A stretch of 64,000 nucleotides of DNA, taken from assembly GCF_014905175.1 (NCBI RefSeq), contig NC_057788.1, positions 14,099,404 through 14,163,403 on the forward strand. The letters run 5' to 3'. Both the position numbers and the translations under genes were made by a program. This DNA is from Aphidius gifuensis. Taxonomy: Eukaryota > Arthropoda > Insecta > Hymenoptera > Braconidae. Below are positions 55,641 through 64,000 of the stretch, piece by piece. Numbering within the stretch: position 1 is the first letter of the stretch; each line of letters opens with the position of its first letter. A model generated the notes under the pieces. It worked only from the letters and a program-made list of their open reading frames with translations. It did not search any database and was not told where the DNA came from.

Positions 55641-58020
55641 TCCGGATTCTATAGCATGCTGAGCGCTCGGAGGCCTATAAAACGTAACCATGGAGTTTAA
55701 CATACACCTCCATGAACGTAACCTTGTTCAGGTTAAATTGACGACAAGAAAACTAGAAGCCTTTCTTTCTAGTCTTCTTGATTGACAAAAATTTCAAAAT
55801 GATTTAAAAAAAAAAAAAAAAATACCTGCACCTGAAGAATCAAACATGACATATTTTCTTTCAAATAAATTATATTCAATTACAATTATTTAATGAATTA
55901 AAGAATAAAGTTTAATATTTTTTTTTTCGAAAAAAACATTATTTTTTCAGGTCTAAATCGTCATAACTTTGTTAATTATTAATGAATCGACTTGAAACTT
56001 GGCATATAGTTTTGTTATAGCCTAGCGATATTAAAAATAACTCAAAAAATAATATTTACTTGTATTGTTTTTTTTCATTAATTTATTGAGTAATGCCGCT
56101 CGGAAAATACGTTTATCAAACTTCAAGATAGAAAGTGTCGAGAAAATTTTAGAATTGAAAAACTTGTCACTGGCAACATTGTTCATCTTTATATCAGAAA
56201 ATTTTTCCCAAATTTTCAAATTTTTGTAACAATAACTAACCAAGTTATTAATAATTAACAAATTGTGAGTTTTTTTAAATTTTTTTTTTTTTTAAATGTA
56301 TGTAATATCGTTGGAAAATTAAAAAAAACGATATAATAAACAATTGAACAACAACAATAAACAATGACAATGTTAAACACCGTATTTTAGATTTTTTTTT
56401 TTTGCTATTAAGGAATATCCAGCACAAATCAAAAATACGGATAGAGCCTTGGAATTTTTTAAGTAGCTTAATGAAATAGTAATACACACGCTCAAATTTT
56501 ATGATAATTTTCTTGTAGCTAATTACTTAGTAATTAATTAATAAAGTAGGCTACTTTTTTGGAGGTTATACATAGGTTCTTATGGAGAGTCCGGTTGAGT
56601 TTTTAGAAACCTGGTTAGCCATTCCATGAAAAATACGGCTAGCTTTATCAAAAACTAAGTATAGATAGAAGAAACAATAAGGAAACTTTTGATATAAAAA
56701 TTAATAGGGCTTTGAGACCTTTTTATTTTACAACAAATAAAAATAAATTTTTGTCTTCGTCTAAATACTTAAGTGGAAGTGAGAAACGAGATTTTCTCCT
56801 TTTTTTTTATCTCGTTCGCACTCATAGAAATATTATGTTTCTAAATGCCATCCGCAAGAGGTCTCTAGATATGCGCGGGTAACACCTTAACTAGCTATTG
56901 ACTAGCTATTAAGTTGCTAAGAATTTGCTATTGATTTGCTGTTGACTTGCTATTGACTAGATGTTGGACGAATTTATACGAAAGAAAAAATTTTTTTTTT
57001 TTTTTAATTTTATGTAATATCGTTGAAAACTTTAAAAAACGATAGAATAAACGATTAAACAACAACAATAAACAATAACAATGTTAAATACCGTATTTTA
57101 GACTTTTTTTCTTTTTGCTATTAACTAGCTATTGACTAGCTATTGAGTGGGTGTTTCATGTCATTTTATTCTTGCGGTAACTTTCCAGAAATTACCAAAT
57201 CTCAGATAACAACGAATGACAGCTCGGACATAACCTAAAAAAATTTAACATTATTCTTCGCTATGATTATTAAGGAATGACATCAAATCACGCTATAATA
57301 ATGTGATAGAAGCATTGTTAATTTTTTCCTTAATTTATGTAGATCAATTCTATATGTTCAGTATAATGTAGAGCCTTTGTAATCCATAATTTTTTTTTTC
57401 TATTGATTTGCTAATAATCTGCTATTGAGTAAGCGCCCATGTCATTAACAAGTCGCTATCAAACTGTTGTTGAGTGTTCCACTAGGGATATATATATTTA
57501 TATATGGAAATTAGAAAATTTCATTTATATATAATTATATATAACCACAAAAAAAATCTATATATATTTATATATAATTATATATAATTGTATATAATTA
57601 TACATATACAGGAATTGACAATGTATAATTATATATGATTATATATAAATATATATTATTATATAAAATTATATATAATTATATATAAACCTTTTTTTCC
57701 AAGATCACAAAATTATTTAAATAAAATATATATATTTCATAAAAAACTATTCCTTTAATTTTTTTGCAATTTATTCACAGTTTTACATGCCTATTTTCAT
57801 TTTTAATTATTAATAACTGTGTTTACTTTTACTTAAAGAGATGAATTGTTGGATTTTCTACAAATTTTATCTTTTAAGATTTATTACCATCATGAATTTA
57901 TGGAAAATATAGTTGATAAAACTACTCAGAGAGGTCATTAAAGTGAAAACTGCAAAAAGTTGATAAAATCACCGATCTACATGTAGGTATGTCGCTCCAA
58001 ATTTTGATCAAAAAATTAAC
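55641..58020. other. AT-rich stretch with a direct repeat and a CTATTGACT word field
   Basis: A 135-bp segment (TGTAATATCGTTG through AATACCGTATTTTAGA) occurs at 56290-56400 and 57008-57105. TTGCTATTGACTAGCTATTG words cluster at 56890-56960, 57117-57150 and 57400-57470. 57490-57690 is a TATATAATTATATA tract. 55641-56290 has no feature apart from a GAGGGTCCGGA at 55636 that resembles the end of the fold-back element at 58024. No gene. Confidence 0.5.
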
Positions 58021-58023
58021 ATT

Positions 58024-58841
58024 GAGGGTCCGAACTCCTGGGACCGCTAAAGTTAGCTGCAATATGGCCGATTTCAATATGGCTGCTGTTTTCAATATAG
58101 CGGTGCATCAGAGCATGCGCAGTTTGTAAATTCCGTGATTTGAGCACTTTTTGTCAACTTCCGTGAATCTAATTTTGACTGTTCATCTGAGTCGATCAAC
58201 ACAAGAAGACTAGAAATACAGGAGGACTTACTCCCTATCTCGTCTGTATATAAAAACCGTTCCGCTATGTGATCGCCGGGGGATTGAGGGCGCATGTAAC
58301 GTGTGCGACTTGTATCGTTTTACCGCACAATACAAACATACTCTGCAGTCCAATTCACAGGGCAAATTTTTTACAATTTAGGGCTTTTTTTTGCCGTTGA
58401 TGGCGCTAGTAAAATTTTTTTTATATAGATTTCATATACAAAAGCTTTACAAGCGCCGCCAGTGGAGAAAAAAAGCCCTAAATTGTAATGCCCTGTGAAT
58501 TGGACTGCTGACAAACACTAATAGAGCATTATACACATGATGTTTGTCAGAGTATGTTTGTATTGTGCGCATTGTAAAAAAAAGCGATACAAGTCGCGCA
58601 CGTTACCGTGATACTACTAGCGCCCCTCAATTATGCGGCGATCACATAGCGGAACGGTTTTTTGAGGCAAGTTCGTCCTCCTGTATTTCTAGTCTTCTTG
58701 GTCGAACAGTACAATTAGAATCACGGAAGTCAACAAAAAGTGCTTATACCACGGAATTTACCACCGCCATATTAAAAACAGCAGCCATATTGGCCACCAT
58801 ATTGCCGCTGACTTTAGCGGTCCCATGAGTTCGCACCCTGA
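58024..58841. mobile_element. 0.8-kb fold-back element hosting a MITE at its centre
   Basis: GAGGGTCCGAACTCCTGGGA at 58024 pairs with the reversed right end CAGGGTGCGAACTCATGGGA at 58841. Arms match through CGCTAAAGT, AATATGGC, CACGGAAGT versus ACTTCCGTGA, CTAGAAATACAGGAGGA, CCGTTCCGCTATGTGATCGCC and GCGACTTGTATCG. Its loop is occupied by the MITE 58345-58508. No reliable frame. Confidence 0.85.
58345..58508. mobile_element. Palindromic MITE, GCAGTCCAATTCACAGGG ends (copy 2)
   Basis: Same core as the copy at 11403 (TTTAGGGCTTTTTT, TGGCGCTAG, ACAAGCGCCGCCAGTGG) but tips read GCAGTCCAATTCAC instead of GCACCCGTATTCAC. It sits at the centre of the 58024-58841 palindrome. Confidence 0.85.
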
Positions 58842-58958
58842 ATTTTCCAAAGTAAATACAATGACTGATACAAATGCGTTCGTAAATTTTAGTTACTAAA
58901 GTTTCTTTAAATGGACGCAAGACCCTAGCGCTTCCTTGCATAAGCTCCGTGCGTACCA

Positions 58959-59107
58959 GCACCCGTATTCAGAGGATGTTCTCATTAGGGCTTTTTTTTC
59001 CGATGGCGGCGCTTGTGAACTTTTTATATAGATTTTACATAGAAAAGCTTCACAAGCGCCGCCATCGGAAAAAAAAAGCCCTAATGAGATCATCCTGAAT
59101 ATTGCTG
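58959..59107. mobile_element. Palindromic MITE, GCACCC type (copy 3)
   Basis: GCACCCGTATTCAGAGGATG through TTAGGGCTTTTTTTTCCGATGGCGGCGCTTGTGAA, then its mirror. The right tip has decayed (CCTGAATATTGCTGG). Lies between two copies of the AAGCGCTAGNGTYTTGCG inverted block (58925 and 59480). Confidence 0.8.
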
Positions 59108-59119
59108 GAGTGTATTCGT

Positions 59120-59355
59120 TATTGCGGGATTGCGGGTCCGCACGATTCGCCGACAAGAAATGCTTGTCGCGATAGAAAAATATGAAGGCGCTTGTTGTTG
59201 CTTTCATGGAAAGCTTCCATAGTCGTATGCAAATGCAAAAATAAGGTAGAATTCACATAAAAGCAACAACAAGCGCCTTCATATTTTTCTATCGCGACAA
59301 ACATTTTTTGTCGGCGAATCGTTATTGCGGGACCCGCAATAACTCCCGCAATACT
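59120..59355. mobile_element. Palindrome with GCGGGTCCGCA-type ends and AAGGCGCTTGTTGTTGC arms
   Basis: TATTGCGGGATTGCGGGTCC, CGATTCGCCGACAAGAAATG and ATAGAAAAATATGAAGGCGC are mirrored around about 59225. Arms about 90 bp. The right tip repeats GCGGGACCCGCAATAACTCCCGCAAT. Confidence 0.8.
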
Positions 59356-59375
59356 GGACCAAGAATAGCACTCCA

Positions 59376-59472
59376 GCACCCGTATTCACAGAGCATTACA
59401 ATTTTTATAAGAGCCATCAGTGGCAAAAAAAAGCCCTAAATTGTATAAAATTTGCCCTGTGAATTCGGGTGC
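59376..59472. mobile_element. MITE, GCACCC type, internally deleted (copy 4)
   Basis: GCACCCGTATTCACAGAGCA at left and AAATTTGCCCTGTGAATTCGGGTGC at right, with only about 97 bp in total; the left arm core is missing. Its right tip is intermediate (AATTCGGGTGC) between the two tip types. Confidence 0.8.
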
Positions 59473-60198
59473 AGTGCGTACGCAAGGAAGCGCTAGCGTT
59501 TTGCGGTCATTTGAAGAAACCGTAGTAACTAAAATTTACTATTTATTTATTGGTATTCGTTTTTTCCAGTTCTTTCGCTCTCTTTCATTATTAGTAATTG
59601 GTAATTTGTTCTTGCGTCTGAGAAAAAATTATTAAATTAACAAAATAAACACAGTGACTGAAAATAACGAATATTTTAGTAAATTTTAGTTACTAAAGTT
59701 TCTTCAAATGACCGCAAAACTCTAGCGCTTCCTTGCATACGCTCCGTGCATACGCTCGGTGTGAATAGTGAACGAACACACCTATAGTAACATCGAGCGT
59801 GAGCGTAAAGCGGTGTCTCCACGCTATAGAAATTTCATGCAAGTTCTTGCACGAAAAAATGGAACATGTTCATTGGCTGTGATAGCCCAGTTTAAAAAAT
59901 CTCATAGAAACCACGAAATAGCGTCAAATGCACATCAAATGCTCATAGAATAATAATAATATCTATGAGCATTTGATCTGTATTTGACCCTTTTTTGCGG
60001 TTTCTATGAGATTTTTTTAACTGGGAGTCTTGCAAGGCTAATTTCCACTAAAATTCTAGTAATTATCTAGTGATGATAGATCTTGCTGCAAGATCTTGCG
60101 AGCAATTCTATAGGTGGATGTGGGAAACGGTCTCTATAATGAATTCCAAGAATTTGAGCGTTGACGATGTCACTGTGGCAGCCTTCAAAAATAAACAG
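59473..60198. repeat. Inverted blocks of CGCTAGCGTTTTGCGGTC and a 150-bp palindrome
   Basis: GTACGCAAGGAAGCGCTAGC at 59478 is mirrored at 59720-59750 (TAGCGCTTCCTTGCATACGC) around an AT-rich loop. 59890-60030 is a palindrome with arms AAAATCTCATAGAAACC and TCAAATGCTCATAGA. No gene; frames here read through arms. Confidence 0.7.
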
Positions 60199-60459
60199 GA
60201 AAAAAAATAAACACCCAAAAGAAAGCACCTTATATGTTTTCCTGTTTATTTTCGCGCATGCGCAGTTGAATGCAAAGTCAGCAAAAAGTCAGTTTGCAAC
60301 AGCGTAGGACATGAGGGGGTTAAATCAGCCATATTTTAATTCTTATTTTTTGAAAAATAATTGTTCGACGCTACTGTTCTCTCCTCGAGTTTGCATGACA
60401 TACGCATGTCTATGCGCATTAACGTGAAAAAAAATAAATACACAAAAGAAAGCACCTAA
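60199..60459. mobile_element. MITE, TAGGTGCTTTC family (copy 2, rearranged left end)
   Basis: The body matches copies 1 and 3 (AAAGTCAGTTTGCAACAGCG, CATGAGG, TTAATTCTTATTTTTTGA) and ends AAAAGAAAGCACCTAAT. At the left, the right-type end CACCCAAAAGAAAGCACCTTATA lies next to ATGTTTTCCTGTTTATTTTCG, an inverted join with AAATAAACAGGAAAA. Confidence 0.75.
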
Positions 60460-60487
60460 TAGCTGCTTTCTTTCATGAACTCGGTGT

Positions 60488-60885
60488 TCAGAACACTGGC
60501 GTGATCTCCATCAGCGCACGCGTACTCGCAGATGAGCAGAATTCCTTATTTAAAAAAAATTGGCTGTGCATTGGCGCCGGTATTATATTTATATTTTTCT
60601 TGACATTTGTGTACTAATCTAAAAATATTGAAATTGTTGGTTTTGTAAACATACTTTTTTTGGGGTAATTCTATTTTATTCTAAATAAATTGTTCGTGTT
60701 TTTCAGTTGCAATTGATTACAACAAAATGCTAAATCCTAAATGACATGAAATTTGACACACTAATGTTAAAATGAATAAAATGCCAGTGGTTGCCGGCGC
60801 CAATGCACAGCCTTTTTGTTTTCAATAAGTAATTATGCACATCTGCGCCTGCGCGTGCGCTGATGGAGATCACATCAGTGTTCTG
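60488..60885. mobile_element. 398-bp MITE with CAGAACACTG ends
   Basis: CAGAACACTGGCGTGATCTC and the reversed right end CAGAACACTGATGTGATCTC are followed by ATCAGCGCACGCG and a second inverted pair (CTGTGCATTGGCGCCGG / CCGGCGCCAATGCACAG). The loop is AT-rich. Confidence 0.85.
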
Positions 60886-61019
60886 GGGTACGTTCCAAAA
60901 ATCACTTGGAAGCCCGGAAACGGCGCAGTTGACAGAAAAATTTAGGAATAAAATAAACTTAAAAGTTACTGGAGGTTACTTGTTGATTGCAAACAACGGA
61001 AGCCGGGTAGGGCCATCGA

Positions 61020-61099
61020 GTGCTTACGTGCAATCGTACGAACGCAAACAGAAAACCAAAGTTTGCGTACGTGCGAAGTACGATTGCACGTAAGCACTC
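61020..61099. repeat. 80-bp palindrome GTGCTTACGTGCAATCGTAC
   Basis: AGTGCTTACGTGCAATCGTA at 61019 is mirrored by TACGATTGCACGTAAGCACT ending at 61099, with CGCAAAC / GTTTGCG inside. It directly precedes the next MITE. Confidence 0.85.
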
Positions 61100-61111
61100 A
61101 AAAAAAAAATA

Positions 61112-61362
61112 ATAGGTGCTTTCTTTTGGGTGTTTTTTTTTTTTTCTCTGTTTATTCGCAGTTAAATGCGCAGTCGGCAAAAAGTCAGATTGCAACAGCG
61201 TAGGACATAAGGAGCTGGATCAGCCATGTTTTAATTCTTATTTTTTAAGAATTATTTGTTTCGACGCCACTGCTCTCTTCTCAATTTTGCATGACATACG
61301 CATGTGCATGATCATGCGCATTGAAGTGAAAAAAAATAAACACTCAAAAGAAAGCACCTAAT
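61112..61362. mobile_element. MITE, TAGGTGCTTTC family (copy 3, both ends intact)
   Basis: TAGGTGCTTTCTTTTGGGTG at left and CACTCAAAAGAAAGCACCTA at right form the TIR. The body matches copy 1. Flanks are AA/TA-rich, so a TA duplication cannot be separated from the ends. Confidence 0.82.
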
Positions 61363-62140
61363 AAAAATCAGCGTGCGCATGCGTAATCCACCATATTATT
61401 TATTGTTATTTATAATTTCATTCTGTCAAATGTCGATAAATAATTATAAACATTGCTCCAAATCTGTTCCAATATTGATATATAAATTTATTTAATAAAA
61501 ATATCGAATCTTTTAAAAATACATGACATTTGTAGAAAATAATAATAAACCTTGCTACATAAAAGTATTAAATATTCATAAATACGTGTTATTTATATAA
61601 ACACATATACGTCAAGATGGATAACTCTTCAACTAATAATTTTAATAACACAGGTAATTAATTTAAAAAATCAAATCAAATTACTATGCTGTAGTTAATG
61701 ATCTACATATAATATTTGAATTAACAATTGGTTTTTAAAAGTCACAAGTAACATTGAATGAAATAAAATAATAATGAGATCGAATAAAATTAATAATTTA
61801 TAATTTTTATATTAAAATTGTTTACAATTTTAACACCTGACATTGTTTACAATTTTTTTTAAAATAACCAAAGAACAAATTTATGCTAATTAGAGAATAT
61901 AATAATAATAAGAATAACAACAAATAACAATAAATATCGAGAGTAATGAAAACATAAAACATATGTTTGCAAAATGGCTACGAAATACATAGTTCCAGAC
62001 TCTCCACGGCGAGGCGCGCAAGTCGTGTAATTTACCATGTACAAAACAAGGTGTAAATTACATGTAAATTACATTGTAAATTACAATGGGTTTCATACCT
62101 ACCCAACACTGATAGTAGTATTAAATATATGCGAAATCTA
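61363..62140. other. Stretch without a supported gene
   Basis: AT-rich. 62040-62095 carries repeated GTAAATTACATGTAAATTAC and ends CCCAACACTG, the look of a hAT-type MITE end (CAGTGTTGGG reversed). A comparable end CCCATCACTG lies near 62695. Confidence 0.45.
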
Positions 62141-62346
62141 TAGGTGCGTTCTTTCGTCAATTTTTTGTTGACGCATCATGACCGCGCATTTGCGCAAAAG
62201 CTGAAAAAGCACGTAAGTTTTTAATTGTTTGTAAGTGTGAGTAACGCACACATACATACTTTGAAACTTTTACTTGATTCCTCGACTTGTGCGCAAATGC
62301 GTGGTCATGATGCACCAACAAAAAATTGACGAAAGAACGCACCTTA
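62141..62346. mobile_element. Palindromic MITE with TAGGTGCGTTCTTTCGTC ends
   Basis: TAGGTGCGTTCTTTCGTCAA and the mirrored TTGACGAAAGAACGCACCTTA, arms about 65 bp including TGACGCATCATGACCGCGCA. Tips resemble those of the TAGGTGCTTTC family but the body differs. Confidence 0.82.
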
Positions 62347-62422
62347 TATTAAAAAAATTTGACAAGCGCCATCAGTGGCAAAAAAAAGCCCTAAATTGTA
62401 TATAATATGTGAATACGGGTGC
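62347..62422. mobile_element. MITE, GCACCC type, right half only (copy 5)
   Basis: ACAAGCGCCATCAGTGGCAAAAAAAAGCCC through GTGAATACGGGTGC. The left half is replaced by the MITE ending at 62346. Copy 6 begins two bases later, so two members with different tips stand tip to tip. Confidence 0.8.
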
Positions 62423-62423
62423 A

Positions 62424-62583
62424 GCAGTCCAATTCACAGTTACAATTTAGGGCTTTTTTCCTCCACTGGCGGTGCTTGTGGGGCTCTTGTATGTGAAATC
62501 TATATAAAAAAAATTTTACAAGCGCCATCACCGGCAAAAAAAAGCCCTAAATTGTAAAAAATTTGCCCTGTGAATTGGACTGC
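62424..62583. mobile_element. Palindromic MITE, GCAGTCC type (copy 6)
   Basis: GCAGTCCAATTCACAGTTAC at left and CCCTGTGAATTGGACTGC at right, with the full hairpin core between (GGGCTTTTTTCCTCCACTGG and its mirror). Confidence 0.85.
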
Positions 62584-63825
62584 AGGGAAAGTTCCGTATG
62601 GGTTATATTTAAATTATTTACATTATTTTAGTTTTTAATGTAAGATACATGTAAATTACAGGTAATGTAAATAACCCGAAAAATAGACCATTTACCCATC
62701 ACTGGCTAGCACTATACAGACTTCAGTAATTACATATAAATGATATTCTTCTACATAAGCGAATGTTAATGATTACTCAGCAAATTTAAGGAAACTTCTA
62801 GGTAATCAATAACAAAATTTTGACTGAAAATGTCAATGTTATCCGCTATAGTGTATGGCTCCTAACAGTTCCTAAAATGCCATAGTTTAGTGACGCTACT
62901 GTGAAAATCGCGATTCGCGCGTGAAGCTATGGCAGAAGCAGGCAGAAGCGCGCAGAAGTGCACAAAAGTATATATTTAAAGTAGATAGACAAAAAAATAA
63001 TTTAGTTTTTATTATAGTTTTTCATAAAAAAAAATATGTTTAAAAAAATTTATTTTTTTTACCAATGCTGTGATTAGTCGTTGTTTATGTTGTATTTGTA
63101 TAAATTATTGTTGTGTATGAAAAACAAGCGGGACATAAGAGAGAGGGAGAGAAAGAGAAAGAGAAAGACCACAAGAGGCTCCATCGTGCGGTTAAAAAGC
63201 TCCGGGTTGTTGCTTGGGAAGTGTTGGGAAGGGAGCGTTTTGCCAGATAATCCAAAAGAGCACTAAATTTATCCCAGTTAAAATCAATGAATGAATTTAA
63301 CAATAAATATTTACAAATATTTAAATGATAATATATGTGATCTGTCAATTTAATTAATACGGCCTACTTCCACTCATGTAATGAATTATTGTGTGCTAAT
63401 TGAATTTTATGTTAAATTTAAAATATACGGTAAAGAGTCTAAGTGAGTCAATTGTTTCTCGGCGGTGCTCATTAAACAAAATTATATCAACTAAATGAAA
63501 AATTATTCTATTCTAAAAATTATTTCTTTTGTTTTTTTAAATAAATGAATGAAATATGTGAAGATACGATAAAAATTAAAACAATTTTTACTGACTTGAT
63601 AGAAATAATGGTTTGCAAAAATAAAACAACTCGAATATTATTCCACTTAAATTTGCGTAATTTTGTCAATTTCTATCTTCATTGTTCTTCTTTTTGTTTT
63701 TAAAACTACTTGACAATCATTTGTATTCAAGATTAACCGATTAAATTATTTTTTTGTAATTTTAAAACCGAACCTGGAGGTGTTACAAGTGATAAGATTT
63801 TGTAGTAGAAGAGGTGTGGTGTACG
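62584..63825. other. Stretch without a supported gene; possible upstream region of the last gene
   Basis: 62880-62960 is GC-richer (GAAAATCGCGATTCGCGCGTG, a short palindrome). 63136-63172 is a purine tract (GAGAGGGAGAGAAAGAGAAA). 63190-63260 is again GC-richer. A promoter for the gene at 63826 could lie in 63400-63825, but no specific element is visible. Confidence 0.35.
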
Positions 63826-64000
63826 ATGAGTAAAAGTCAAAAGACTGTTGAAAATCAACACCGAGATGACATTTCTTCGTTTGAACCGCGTAAAATTAAA
63901 AGAGAAAAAAATGATCATTTGGAAATACAAGATATTAATTTAACAAATAATGATCAAGATCATCATCAACAAATTCGTCTTTGTACTAGTGGACCAAAAC
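63826..64000 (+). CDS. First exon of an unrecognised gene, cut by the window edge
   Basis: ATG at 63826 (GTACGATGAGT) opens a frame with no stop to base 64000 (58 codons): MSKSQKTVENQHRDDISSFE, PRKIKREKNDHLEI, then an Asn/Asp/His/Gln-rich part and RLCTSGPK at the edge. A polar, charged N-terminus with a basic patch suits a nuclear protein. It is the only frame at the right edge without TE hallmarks and the best candidate for a host gene. The family is not recognised. Confidence 0.5.
   Translation, partial: MSKSQKTVENQHRDDISSFEPRKIKREKNDHLEIQDINLTNNDQDHHQQIRLCTSGPK

Noticed and set aside
55462..55662. 66-codon plus frame
   Set aside because: Its first part is the right arm of the palindrome at 55442-55520; no homology or motif.
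57480..57690. TATATAATTATATA tract as an origin or regulatory site
   Set aside because: It is simple sequence; nothing specific supports a function.
58092..59379. Several 60-100-codon frames on both strands
   Set aside because: They read through the arms of palindromic MITEs and repeat the same peptide pieces in mirror positions.

Overview
The window is AT-rich eukaryotic DNA that is almost entirely transposable elements, nested in one another and mostly decayed. The mix is a Helitron with a Rep/Pif1-type protein, BEL/Pao and Ty3-like LTR elements, CMC-type and hAT DNA transposons, and many palindromic MITEs. With short GT-AG introns, this points to an arthropod, most likely an insect; a parasitoid-wasp-like genome is only a guess. 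No bacterial-style operon, CRISPR array or rRNA is present. No complete host gene is visible. The best host-gene candidate is a first exon starting at 63826 that runs off the right edge.

Left third (1-20 kb). A spliced acidic C-terminal fragment (3-563) is followed by a Helitron whose Rep-helicase gene (1685-11011) is split by a 6,577-bp CMC-like DNA transposon (3855-10431). Removing the insert plus one copy of a 2-bp AG duplication restores the helicase frame exactly. The insert carries a two-exon, stop-free 860-aa transposase on the minus strand, a divergent coiled-coil gene on the plus strand, 23-bp terminal inverted repeats and subterminal repeat arrays. Three MITEs (11141-11778) separate this from a 3'-truncated BEL/Pao element (12343-17590) with gag, protease, RT, RNase H and integrase regions broken by a stop and two frameshifts. 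A ULP1-like protease fragment and five tandem 184-bp repeats follow (to 19076).

Middle (20-45 kb). This stretch holds a second BEL gag fragment, low-complexity and palindromic repeats, two hAT transposase relics on opposite strands, tRNA-like promoter-bearing sequences, a 0.9-kb fold-back element, and two gag relics. The minus-strand asparagine-rich gag (41744-44600) is interrupted by a 1,141-bp element with CCCTAG termini and a 2-bp TC duplication, and its frame also closes perfectly when the insert is removed. LTRs of one family lie at about 33.3-35.9 kb (minus), 44.6-45.3 kb (plus) and 49580-50521 (plus, a solo LTR with a TTAT duplication).

Right third (45-64 kb). Here are a TA-flanked mariner-like MITE, a 1,467-bp near-perfect palindrome, a GC-richer deleted Ty3-like element with an inverted copy of its leader, and a dense palindrome cluster (58.0-62.6 kb) in which MITEs sit inside the loops of other palindromes. 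Transposon biology is the theme: autonomous elements (CMC, Helitron, BEL, hAT) supply enzymes, and short elements with matching ends may be their passengers.
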